A DNA stretch of 64,000 nucleotides from FEB-10 sp963710645 (GCA_963710645.1 CAVQBD010000003.1:368005-432004), one strand, 5' to 3'; positions 27,051 to 34,926 are shown, numbered from the stretch's first letter. The notes: a model not told the origin generated them from the sequence alone. Program-made: numbers and translations.

Positions 27051-27964
27051 GGCGAATCCCCCTTCATCGACTCGGCCAGAAGGTCCAACGCCAGATCGGC
27101 GCCGCCGGCGCCAAGCACCATGGCGAGCCCCCGGCCCTCCCGCCGAGCCGCGTACCAACGACCGACTGCGTCTTGGACCGGATCCCCACCGGCCTCGCCC
27201 TGGAGAAACCGGGAGGTAAAGTGCTTCTCAGCCGTTCGCGCAGTGGGCCCATCTGGATACTCGACAACCAGGACATGGGCACTCAGGCCACCCCGGGTGT
27301 ATTTGGCGAGGGCCGCCGCGGTGTCCGGACCGAGGTTTGCCACGTCGTTTTCCCCGAGATAGAGGTGGGTCCGGAGGATGACTTCGCTGCGGAGGAATCT
27401 CACCGATCCACGGACCAAACCGATGGTCGGCAGATCAGCCACAACGGCCGGTCGGGGGGCGTCGGCGTCAATCTGAGCAGCGATGGCGTGGCCGATCTCG
27501 AAGACCGCATCGCGGGCTTTGTCGGTCTCTTCCTCGGCGGAGATCGACACAAAGAACGGTCCCTTCCAAAACGAAAGCCATCCGTACCGGTAGCGGCCAT
27601 CGTGGCCGACGGCAGCTCCTTCACCGTCGAGATCCACAGTAAAGACTCCAAAGGCGTCGTCGGAGGACCCCATCCGAAAGACGTCGGCCACGATGTCAGG
27701 CTGGCCCTCGGGCCCAGCGTACCGCCGCGACCGACAGTCCTTCATCCCGTAGGCCAGATAGACCTCGGCATGGCCATCGATATAAGAGAAGATCGTCTCG
27801 GTGTCGTATCGCTCAGGCTCGGCCACGGCCCGCCAATCCCCCGCCACGTCAGGTAATCCCTGAGGCTTGGAGTCAGCTCGGCCGGTACATCCGAAAGCAA
27901 CGGAAACCAGTGACAGGAACAACCCGAGCCACAGCAGGGATTCAATATCCATCGCACGGACCAT
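27047..27964 (-). CDS. predicted lipoprotein, DUF6599-like
   Basis: This product of about 305 residues starts with a hydrophobic stretch and a lipobox (SVAFGC), so it should be a lipoprotein. The mature part has ETIFSYIDGHAEVYLAYG, a pattern I associate with DUF6599 proteins found mainly in acidobacteria, followed by alternating strands and a FRMGSSDDAFGVFTVD segment. It overlaps the DUF362 gene by four bases and must be co-expressed with it. An ATG four codons later is an alternative start. Function unknown; it may anchor or chaperone the DUF362 partner. Confidence 0.65.
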   Translation of the reverse strand: MVRAMDIESLLWLGLFLSLVSVAFGCTGRADSKPQGLPDVAGDWRAVAEPERYDTETIFSYIDGHAEVYLAYGMKDCRSRRYAGPEGQPDIVADVFRMGSSDDAFGVFTVDLDGEGAAVGHDGRYRYGWLSFWKGPFFVSISAEEETDKARDAVFEIGHAIAAQIDADAPRPAVVADLPTIGLVRGSVRFLRSEVILRTHLYLGENDVANLGPDTAAALAKYTRGGLSAHVLVVEYPDGPTARTAEKHFTSRFLQGEAGGDPVQDAVGRWYAARREGRGLAMVLGAGGADLALDLLAESMKGDSP

Positions 27965-28051
27965 TGGGTAATTATACGGTCCTTTGGGCCCGGCTGGTTC
28001 AGCCCCATCACGGCAGTGCCGCCGCAAGCCCGGATCGTGTACCGTTGCGGT

Positions 28052-29119
28052 ATGACGTGGCCCAGGGCGTTGAGAGCCGTTCGGAATTCCGCGCTGATTC
28101 TGCTGATCACCTTCGCACTCGGCGAGGTGGTTTTGAGGGTCTTCCACAGACTGTCGCCGAGCTACGTCTTCTACAACACCAGCTACGACCGGTTCCGCGC
28201 CCAACCCGGATCCAACTACTACGATTTCCCCATCAACACCAACGGCTTTCACGATGTCGAGATCCCCGAGCGCGATCAGAACACCTATCGCATCGTGGCC
28301 CTCGGCGACTCGTTCGCCTTCGGTGTGGTGCCCTACGAGCACAACTACCTCACCCTACTGGAGAATCAACTCAATCGTCCGAATCGCCCGGTCGAGGTCA
28401 TCAACATGGGGATCCCCCGCACTGCTCCCATGGACTATCTGGCCCTGCTGGTCGCCGAAGGTCTCGAACTCGAACCCGACATGGTGTTGTTGTCCTTTTA
28501 CATTGGAAACGACTTCATGGAGACACACCGTGCCCTGAACAAGGGCCGCCGGGTCCACCAGCGATCCTATGTTCTGGCCTTGCTCAGATTCGCCCTGCTG
28601 ATACGGCCGGAGGCCGAAGGCGATGTTCACGGACGAAGGACGTACCGCGACGACGACCCCACATTCAGCAAGAAATCCCATCTCGAAATCCTCGCCGGCC
28701 GGGCCAAGGTCTATCTCGTGGGCTGGGAACCAGGCCCCAAGGCTTTAAATGCCGTGCTGGAGGCCATGGAAGAGATCGCCCGCATCTGTGATCGGCGGAA
28801 CATCGATTTGGCGGTGGTGTTGATTCCCGAGGAAACCCAGCTCGATAAGGACCTCCAGAGCGACCTCGAGACCACCTACAAGCTCTACCGAGATGGAATC
28901 ATGGACTATCTACAGCCGAACCGGGTTCTTGCTGCACGACTGGGCGAACGGGGAATCTATTTCATCGACCTGTATCCCAGGTTCGAGGCGGCGGCGGCCT
29001 CCACCGTGCTCTACAAACCGCGGGACACCCATTGGAATATCGCAGGCAATCGTTTGGCGTCGGAGATGATCGCCGGCTCTCTGTCTGCAGACTTCAATCT
29101 CGCCCGCGGAGCCCCGTAA
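28052..29119 (+). CDS. SGNH/AlgX-like hydrolase or acyltransferase
   Basis: This 355-residue protein has an N-terminal membrane anchor (about 11-30) and a periplasmic SGNH domain: GDSFAFG with the nucleophile Ser87, the NMGI block around Gly120, the GND block with Asn153, and a C-terminal DTHWN with the Asp-x-His pair. The DTHW form is typical of AlgJ/AlgX-type polysaccharide O-acetyltransferases, so it may add or remove acetyl groups on an exopolysaccharide or cell-wall glycan. Its stop is only four bases from the end of the converging sulfatase-fold gene. Confidence 0.78.
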   Translation: MTWPRALRAVRNSALILLITFALGEVVLRVFHRLSPSYVFYNTSYDRFRAQPGSNYYDFPINTNGFHDVEIPERDQNTYRIVALGDSFAFGVVPYEHNYLTLLENQLNRPNRPVEVINMGIPRTAPMDYLALLVAEGLELEPDMVLLSFYIGNDFMETHRALNKGRRVHQRSYVLALLRFALLIRPEAEGDVHGRRTYRDDDPTFSKKSHLEILAGRAKVYLVGWEPGPKALNAVLEAMEEIARICDRRNIDLAVVLIPEETQLDKDLQSDLETTYKLYRDGIMDYLQPNRVLAARLGERGIYFIDLYPRFEAAAASTVLYKPRDTHWNIAGNRLASEMIAGSLSADFNLARGAP

Positions 29120-29123
29120 CTCG

Positions 29124-31319
29124 CTATCTGACGTATCCCAGGGCTTCGAGCCGTTCCCGTTCCTCGTCACTCAATGCCCCGGATTGTTGGGAAACTCCTT
29201 CGTCCAGCGGCAACTCGGCGAGGCTCGCCAACCACCGCATCTGCTCCGCCCAATCCGCCCGGCACGGCCCGGGATCCCAACCGTCGGCCACTCGAGCCTC
29301 GCACTCCGACCCGCCGTCCCACACCACCTCACGGCGATCGAGTTCCTGGATCCCGTACATGTGGCGAGCCAACATCATGTTTGCGAAGAGCGGGTGGATC
29401 CGACTCTCGTGTTCCTCCATGAAGACCTCGCGACGCTGCTGGAGCGCCGCGCGATTCTCCATCTCAAGGGAAACACCGTCGCGGGACGCGCCGTCGATGC
29501 CGGCAGCGGAAAGGACCGTCGAATAGAGATCCACCTGCGACACCAGCTCGGTGACTCGCGCCGGCTCGTTTTGGTGAGGCCACTTGATGAGCAACGGAAC
29601 ATCCACCAGCTCCGGATCCAGACGACAACAGTGAGAGAAGAAGCCACCCTCCCCCAGAAGCTCTCCGTGATCGGCCACCACGACGATCAGCGCCGGATCG
29701 TAGAGCCCGCGCGCCTCCAACAGCGACACCAATCGACCGATCTGCGCGTCCATGAACGCCACCTCGGCCAGGTAGGCCGCACGCAGAAAATCAAGCGTCG
29801 TCGGGGTGGCCGTTGCCTCGCCGGAGATCAGCCGCCCCCAGGCATCGATGCTCCCGTCTGACAGTTCCTGCCACGAGGGATCGTCGCTCAGGCGCTCCCT
29901 GAGTATTTCGACGCCGAACAGGTCTTCAAAATCGGGCGGCGCCTGGTAGACCGCGTGGGGGTCAAAGAGATTGACGAACAGAAAGAGGGGCCGCGGGGGG
30001 CCGTCGTCAAGCAGAGACTCGACGGCATCGATCAACACATCACCCTTGGTCTCGAAGCCATCGGGATCGAGATAAAGGTCGAAGCCCTGCGCCACACCAA
30101 AATGAGCTGCACTGAGCGCGCCTCCAGCAAACCCCGCCGCGAAATAGCCGTTGTCCACAAGACGTTCTGCCAGGGTCTCGATCGGACCCGGCAGATGGTC
30201 CTCCGACACGCCTGCGCCATGTCGGTACGGATAAAGCCCGGTGAAGATCGTGGCGTGGGATGGAAGGGTCCACGGCGCGACCGCCCATGCGTTGTCAAAA
30301 ACGGTGGCGCGATCTGCCAACTCCTGCAGTCTCGGGCTGGCGACGGCGGGACCTCCCCATGGCGACAAGGCGTCGACACGGGTCGTGTCCATCGTCACCA
30401 CCACAATCGGGGTCGCGGCCTGCGATGCCTGACCCCTGACCTGAGGAGCCCCCCAGAGGAAGAACCCATCGGCCAGTCCATCCACCGTCATCCGGAGCGA
30501 GTGGTCGCCGCGACCCACGGCGATCTCGATGGCGGTCTGATCCCCCGGCGCCACCATCTTGGAGGTCGTCTCATCGTCGACTCCCAAGGAAAACCGTGCT
30601 GGTGCCTCCGAGTTGTTTTCAACCAGAAACCAGAGCCTGCTCGGCTCGTTGATCTGAATCTGCGCGACTGCGGTGCGCGGACCCGCAAAGAGACACCCGG
30701 CGGCTTTTTGTTGGGCGATTCCAGTCACACCGCGGGCCACAAGCATGGCGGCGTATCGGTAGGCCTTGATGCGACTGAGGTCCAGAAGAGTGTGCCGGTT
30801 GCCCACCGAGAATGTGATCTTTGTGAAGCGGTTGTTCTTTTCCTCGCGAAGATCGTCAGGGGTCAGACCATCCACCCGTTCAACAGTCATTTCGTGCATT
30901 CCGGGTGTCACCAGCTGTGGTGGAATCGGCACCCTGTTCTCGCCCAATCCCGGCCGGTGCGGTTCGTCCAAAATCGGTTTGCCGTCCCAGCGCACCATGA
31001 ACCAAAACTCGGTGGTGAGATCATCCGGCGTGAAGTGGAAGGCGATTTCGTCATCCGGTTGCTGTCGAACATGGACGTAGAACCTGGCCGAACCCCGAAA
31101 GGTCCACTTCCCACCTTCGGCATTTCCGCCCCATCGTCCACCCGGCAACGCCACGACCTCGTCCTCGCCGAGAAACTGCCCCTTCAAGAATCTCAGGTCC
31201 TGGTGGGAGCCAAGAACGTGGACCTCCGAACCGCGGCCGCATCCCATGAGGACCACCGCCATGGTCAGACACAGCAGGGCCGACCAGCGTCCACCGAAAT
31301 TTTGATGCCGGGCTCTCAC
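29124..31319 (-). CDS. sulfatase-fold lipoprotein with Thr at the nucleophile position
   Basis: This 731-residue protein has a lipobox (VLMGC, Cys27), an N-terminal beta-rich region (about 35-300) and an alkaline-phosphatase/sulfatase domain from about residue 303. Metal-binding sequence is seen at VVVTMDTTR (Asp311) and VVADHGELLGEGG. The segment corresponding to the sulfatase Cys/Ser-x-Pro-x-Arg motif reads TLPSH (Thr351), so formylglycine cannot form. A Thr nucleophile is used by phosphoglycerol transferases of this fold, so phosphotransfer or phosphatase activity is more likely than sulfate ester cleavage. The GTG start overlaps the small lipoprotein gene upstream (GTGA). Confidence 0.82.
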   Translation of the reverse strand: MRARHQNFGGRWSALLCLTMAVVLMGCGRGSEVHVLGSHQDLRFLKGQFLGEDEVVALPGGRWGGNAEGGKWTFRGSARFYVHVRQQPDDEIAFHFTPDDLTTEFWFMVRWDGKPILDEPHRPGLGENRVPIPPQLVTPGMHEMTVERVDGLTPDDLREEKNNRFTKITFSVGNRHTLLDLSRIKAYRYAAMLVARGVTGIAQQKAAGCLFAGPRTAVAQIQINEPSRLWFLVENNSEAPARFSLGVDDETTSKMVAPGDQTAIEIAVGRGDHSLRMTVDGLADGFFLWGAPQVRGQASQAATPIVVVTMDTTRVDALSPWGGPAVASPRLQELADRATVFDNAWAVAPWTLPSHATIFTGLYPYRHGAGVSEDHLPGPIETLAERLVDNGYFAAGFAGGALSAAHFGVAQGFDLYLDPDGFETKGDVLIDAVESLLDDGPPRPLFLFVNLFDPHAVYQAPPDFEDLFGVEILRERLSDDPSWQELSDGSIDAWGRLISGEATATPTTLDFLRAAYLAEVAFMDAQIGRLVSLLEARGLYDPALIVVVADHGELLGEGGFFSHCCRLDPELVDVPLLIKWPHQNEPARVTELVSQVDLYSTVLSAAGIDGASRDGVSLEMENRAALQQRREVFMEEHESRIHPLFANMMLARHMYGIQELDRREVVWDGGSECEARVADGWDPGPCRADWAEQMRWLASLAELPLDEGVSQQSGALSDEERERLEALGYVR

Positions 31320-31540
31320 CGAGAATCGGCCCCCTGGTCATCCGCGGGCTCGTCTCCCATCGCCATCTCTCCGGTGTTCCCCGCATCGAAATCCTCATCG
31401 GCCACGGATCCGTCTTCTCCGGATTCGTAGCCTTCGGCGTGGATGGCATTGGTCTCGGAAGATCCATCATCCGCCGGCGGCGCCCCACATCCCCCGAGCA
31501 TCACCACAATCGCCAATACAGACCACATAGTACGTGCCAT
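31316..31540 (-). CDS. small acidic lipoprotein
   Basis: This 74-residue protein has a signal peptide and lipobox (MLGGC, Cys18). The mature part of about 56 residues is dominated by Asp, Glu, Gly and Ser with almost no hydrophobic residues, so it is probably an unstructured, acidic surface lipoprotein. A strong ribosome-binding site (GGAGGGA) precedes its ATG and its stop overlaps the sulfatase-fold gene, so the two are translated together. I know no family. Confidence 0.7.
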   Translation of the reverse strand: MARTMWSVLAIVVMLGGCGAPPADDGSSETNAIHAEGYESGEDGSVADEDFDAGNTGEMAMGDEPADDQGADSR

Positions 31541-31596
31541 GGCAGGGTCCCTCCTTCGACGCCGTAAGCGTAGCCCACGCCCGACGCGGCGTCCAG

Positions 31597-31789
31597 GGAG
31601 GAGGGCTAGGGGCTAGGGAGCAGGGGGACCGGGGGGCAGGGGGCAGTTCCCCCACCCTTCCCAATTCGAAATTCGAAAACCCCCGCCCATCGCGACCACC
31701 TCGCTCCGGGAGCGCGGAGGACGAGTCCCGAGTCCCGGGTTGACGCTCCGGGCGGGTGGGGCAGCCCAAAAACCGGAACCCGGAATCAC
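31597..31789. repeat. compound heptamer element with G-quadruplex motif
   Basis: Four tracts of different heptamers lie together: GGGCTAG/GGAGCAG types (31601-31646), an ATTCGAA type (31662-31679), GAGTCCC (31730-31745) and CCGGAAC types (31771-31788). C-rich and G-rich boxes lie between them. The run 31616-31644 has four G-tracts and could form a quadruplex. It separates the small lipoprotein gene from the next minus-strand gene. Confidence 0.75.
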
Positions 31790-32448
31790 CGAAGACGGCC
31801 GGCGGCGTAGAGGCGATCGTACACCAGTGACGCGTCACGGAAGGGCTGTTCCACCGCGCTCCAGTGATCCTTGAGAATCTCGCCAAGCGCCGCAGTGGTG
31901 GCTGCGGTGCCCTCCCGTCGGGCGCGAATCAGCGTCAACAAGACCCTGTGGCTTGCGGTCACAACCTGCTTTGCGAGGCTTAACAGCGGACTGGGGTCGA
32001 GTTCGGGCAGGACCCGGTGAAAGACCTCGATGGCCCACTTTGAATCGGCGCCCTCGTCAAGATAGCCCGACCGGACCATGTGGTCGATGAGGTGGGCGCG
32101 ATGCCAGTACTCGCTGACCTGTTGGGTCGCGTCGGTGACGGCGAATACGTACACCACCTTGCGCCACAGCTTGGTCAGGATGTACCGGACCAGTTTGACG
32201 GGCAACATGAGGCACCCAGCGAGCGAGAGTCCCTGGCTCTCCAACTGGCCCAACTCGATCCGGTCCGATGTCTTGATGAATCGATTCCGGGCCTGACTCA
32301 CCCCAACGGGAATGCGCCTCCGAAAAGTGGACTCGAAGATCACATCCACCACCGGGATGGGAATCAGAGCGGTCATTCCCGCTGCGGTGGCATCGGCGTA
32401 GACCCGCCAATCGAAGCCGGTTGAGGTTGCATCACCCATGCCGGTCAT
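31786..32448 (-). CDS. hypothetical protein
   Basis: This product of about 220 residues is not recognised. Near its N-terminus it has a moderately hydrophobic stretch, GMTALIPIPVVDVIFE, reminiscent of the membrane-associating segment of EcsC-type or DUF697-type proteins. Basic residues (RRRIPVGVSQARNR) and mostly helical sequence rich in Leu, Val and Arg follow. A second hydrophobic patch occurs around CLMLPVKLVRYIL. There is no signal peptide. The ATG chosen is one of two close candidates; a GTG 14 codons upstream is also open. Its 3' end touches a heptamer element. Confidence 0.55.
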   Translation of the reverse strand: MTGMGDATSTGFDWRVYADATAAGMTALIPIPVVDVIFESTFRRRIPVGVSQARNRFIKTSDRIELGQLESQGLSLAGCLMLPVKLVRYILTKLWRKVVYVFAVTDATQQVSEYWHRAHLIDHMVRSGYLDEGADSKWAIEVFHRVLPELDPSPLLSLAKQVVTASHRVLLTLIRARREGTAATTAALGEILKDHWSAVEQPFRDASLVYDRLYAAGRLR

Positions 32449-32522
32449 TCTCGGTGGACTCGTGATGAACTGCAACTGTTCCACCCGCACGGTGTGGAAG
32501 GTGTGGAGTGTGTGGACGACTG

Positions 32523-32557
32523 ATGTTGGATGTTAAAAGTCGAACGTTAAACGTTCA
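32523..32557. repeat. heptamer tract (ATGTTGG/ACGTTAA types)
   Basis: Five units in 7-base phase end at a CACCCACACCC box. It marks the left edge of the 1.3 kb gene-free island (32491-33806). The bases just before it (32491-32520) carry a short GTGTGGA repeat. Confidence 0.65.
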
Positions 32558-32594
32558 CCCACACCCGCCCGAGAACGGGTTGTGGCTTTTTTTT
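32558..32594 (+). terminator. intrinsic terminator without an upstream gene on its strand
   Basis: A hairpin pairing CCCACACCC (32558-32566) with GGGTTGTGG (32577-32585) is followed by eight T (32587-32594). No plus-strand gene lies just upstream, so it may end a small RNA or read-through from far upstream. Confidence 0.5.
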
Positions 32595-32675
32595 GGTTCA
32601 TCCGGGGAATCGTGAGGTGGGGTTTCTGCGTGCCCGTCTCCGTGCGGGGATTCAGGCGGCAGGGGCAGCGACGGC

Positions 32676-32751
32676 AATCAGGGACCGCGTCCGTGATCGG
32701 CGGCTGCGTCAGCGATCAGGGGCCGCGGCAGTGATCAGCTGGGATTGCTCC
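32676..32751. repeat. four degenerate 19-base tandem units
   Basis: Units at 32676, 32695, 32714 and 32733 each begin RATCRG and share a GC-rich centre with GCGKC; the last is the most diverged. The surrounding 32640-32900 is very GC-rich and has no gene that I can support. Confidence 0.45.
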
Positions 32752-32946
32752 GGGTTGCGGTCGCTGTCCACCGATACTGCCATCTGCCCCGGACGCCGGT
32801 TGCTGTCCCTGTCCCGGCCGCTGCCGACTGCCCGTGACGCGGATTGCTGGCGCGGACGCTGACGCCGGAATCCGGGCCCCCGCGTTCGCTTCGACGCACT
32901 GACTTCGACGCGCCCATCTTCCAACCGCGCTCCCCGAGGTTGCCCC

Positions 32947-33012
32947 CTTTAACATTGTTGGGACCTCAACGAGGTGGATTTCTCAATGCCTTGAATCCCA
33001 ACAATGTTAAAG
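32947..33012. repeat. perfect 17-bp inverted repeat
   Basis: CTTTAACATTGTTGGGA (32947-32963) and its exact reverse complement (32996-33012) enclose a 32-base spacer, which itself starts with a small hairpin (CCTC AAC GAGG). No coding frame spans it. The 10-mer GAGGTGGATT in the spacer recurs at 33245. Confidence 0.8.
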
Positions 33013-33061
33013 ACGGCACGCCCGGTCAACGCGCCCTCCCCGCCACCGGGAGGGCGGGTGG

Positions 33062-33096
33062 GAACGTTCAACGTTTAACGTGTAACGTTCAACTTC
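33062..33096. repeat. heptamer tract (AACGTTC units)
   Basis: Five units of AACGTTC or variants follow a GGGAGGGCGGGTGGG box. Flanking segments beginning GGCACGCCCG at 33015 and 33111 look like two copies of the same module. The rest of 33130-33466 holds no supportable gene. Confidence 0.75.
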
Positions 33097-33466
33097 AAGG
33101 CGCCAGGAGTGGCACGCCCGCCTGTCGCGCCCACGTCGCTCCGGGTGGGCGGGTGGTTTCGTTCTTCGTTCGGCGACGGTAACGGGCTCGGGAACGGGCC
33201 GGGATAGACTCCATCATTGGCGAATCGCCTACGGCTCCGCGAAAGAGGTGGATTGCCATCTTCGCCTCCTGGTTCATGCTGGGGCGATAGACTCCACTCG
33301 CGCGAACGCATCGCTGCAGCTCTTCGATCAAGTCCGTGCCATGACCTGGCGTTTGCTCAACCCAAAGTGCTGATTGGGGCTCCTCGCAGCAGATATTCTG
33401 GCTGCTGTCGCCGGATGGACTCCACCACTGCACACGAGGTCGGTGCGATGGAACATCCCGAATATC

Positions 33467-33497
33467 ACATTTCTCATTTCTCATTTCAAATTCAACC
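33467..33497. repeat. heptamer tract (CATTTCT units)
   Basis: Units of CATTTCT shade into AATTCAA in 7-base phase, inside the gene-free island. Confidence 0.6.
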
Positions 33498-33666
33498 ACT
33501 GCCCATCTCACGGAAATCCGGATGAACCTCTTTTTTTTAGATCGTAGGAATTGGTATCGAGCCGCCGAGGACGGTCTTGAGGTCCTGACCGGTGGCTACG
33601 CCACTCGGTTTTGGGGCCTTGGGGCCCAGCCTCAGCACCGCAAGACCACTCCGGGTGGGCGGCCGC

Positions 33667-33732
33667 TTTCGAATTTCGCCTTTCGATTTCCGAATCGGGC
33701 GGGAGGGGGCCTTGCTCCTTGCTCCGTGTTCC
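33667..33732. repeat. two heptamer tracts flanking a G-rich box
   Basis: An AT-rich tract with TTTCGAA types (33667-33696) and a CCTTGCT tract (33710-33732) flank GGGCGGGAGGGGG. It lies about 75 bases before the start of the nucleotidase gene. Confidence 0.65.
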
Positions 33733-33784
33733 AGAAGGTTCGGCAACCAAGAGCCCGAAGAAAATCCTGAGCTCCTGCGTTACA

Positions 33785-33801
33785 CTCCGCTCTTCGCGGA
33801 G
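33785..33801 (+). promoter_or_regulatory. hairpin covering a ribosome-binding site
   Basis: CTCCGC (33785-33790) can pair with GCGGAG (33796-33801), which contains the ribosome-binding site of the gene starting at 33807. The loop is TCTTC. This could tune or thermally gate translation. Confidence 0.35.
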
Positions 33802-33806
33802 GAAGC

Positions 33807-34790
33807 ATGTACGAAACTCAACGAGCGTTTGCAACCGGTGTGGTGATCGAGGCGTGCGAGATCGCCCGCAGAGTTCAATCGGAAATCACCGAAACCGGAA
33901 ACGCCATCACAAAGGTGGATCGCTCACCGGTCACCATCGCAGACCTTGCCATACAAGCGGTCGTGAGCCGAAGGCTTGGGGATCGTTGGCCCAAGGACCC
34001 GCTCCTCGCAGAGGAAGATTTGGCCCCTCTCGACGAGGATCCCAACCTGGCCATGCGGGTATTGGAGGTCGCTCGTTCGGCTTATGCCGATCTCGACGAG
34101 GGGGCTCTCCGAAACGCCCTCGGCCGCGGCGACCACGAGGGCGGAAGCAGTCGGTACTGGGTCCTCGATCCGGTGGACGGCACCAAGGGTTTCCTCAGGG
34201 GTGATCAGTACGCCATCGCGTTGGCTTTGGTTGACGGTGGTCAGGTCGTCGTCGGCGCCCTCGGTTGCCCGAACCTCGGACCGGAGTATCCCTTCGACGG
34301 GCCCACCAACGGAACAGTCTATTCCGCCGAGATTGACGCGGGGTCCTCGATGCTGGTGTTGGGCGCTCCCGGCGCCGCGCAGGTGACCGTGGACGCCATC
34401 TCAGACTCGGCCCAGGCTCGATTCTGCGAATCGGTGGAAGCCGCTCACGCTGCCCACTCGGTGCAGGGACGAATCGCCGCCGCGCTGGGGATCAGCGCCC
34501 CTCCCGTTCGCATCGACAGCCAGTGCAAGTACGCGGTGGTGGCACGAGGAGACGCGTCGATCTATCTGAGGCTCCCCCGAGATCGGCATTATCGGGAAAA
34601 GGTCTGGGACCACGCGGCCGGTGTTCTGGTCATCGAAGAAGCCGGCGGCCGCGTCTCCGACCTCGACGGCAGTCCGTTGGATTTTTCGGCGGGGCGGTAC
34701 CTCGCTCGCAGCCACGGCATCGTCGCCACCAACGGCCGGCTCCATGATCAGGTTTTGGCCGCCTGCCGCGAAGTACTCGAACTCGACTAG
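33807..34790 (+). CDS. 3'(2'),5'-bisphosphate nucleotidase-like phosphatase
   Basis: This 327-residue protein belongs to the lithium-sensitive, magnesium-dependent inositol monophosphatase/HAL2 superfamily. Motifs are VDRSPVTIAD (37-46), AEED (68-71), DPVDGTKGFLRG (121-132) and KVWDHAAGVLVIEEAGG near residue 272. The GTKGFLRG form and overall length are those of HAL2-type 3'-phosphoadenosine-5'-phosphate phosphatases rather than inositol monophosphatases (which read GTxNF). It likely removes PAP formed during sulfate assimilation or sulfotransfer. The ATG has a GGAGG site that lies within a possible hairpin. Confidence 0.85.
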   Translation: MYETQRAFATGVVIEACEIARRVQSEITETGNAITKVDRSPVTIADLAIQAVVSRRLGDRWPKDPLLAEEDLAPLDEDPNLAMRVLEVARSAYADLDEGALRNALGRGDHEGGSSRYWVLDPVDGTKGFLRGDQYAIALALVDGGQVVVGALGCPNLGPEYPFDGPTNGTVYSAEIDAGSSMLVLGAPGAAQVTVDAISDSAQARFCESVEAAHAAHSVQGRIAAALGISAPPVRIDSQCKYAVVARGDASIYLRLPRDRHYREKVWDHAAGVLVIEEAGGRVSDLDGSPLDFSAGRYLARSHGIVATNGRLHDQVLAACREVLELD

Positions 34791-34891
34791 TTTCTCCACC
34801 CACCCACACGGAGGCCGGATGCCGAATACCAGATCCTCCGATCGCCCGGAGGGCGGGGAGCGTGCGATGGGCGGGCGTACCGCTGAGGAGA

Positions 34892-34926
34892 GTTGAACGT
34901 TAAACGTTGAACGTTCAACGTTGGAA
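34892..34926. repeat. self-complementary heptamer tract
   Basis: About five units of the GAACGTT type read almost the same on both strands, so this tract can fold on itself without a partner arm. It sits in the 366-base gap between the nucleotidase and purF, which otherwise holds a GC-rich box and the 165-bp repeat. Confidence 0.75.

Noticed and set aside
29955..31430. A plus-strand open frame opposite the sulfatase-fold gene
   Set aside because: No start region, no domain, and biased composition; the minus-strand gene is far better supported.
33095..33511. A minus-strand open frame in the gene-free island
   Set aside because: No domain, odd composition and it runs across heptamer tracts and repeated 11-mers.
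32491..33806. An insertion sequence or prophage remnant in the island
   Set aside because: No transposase, integrase or phage protein homology could be seen on either strand; only repeats and hairpins.
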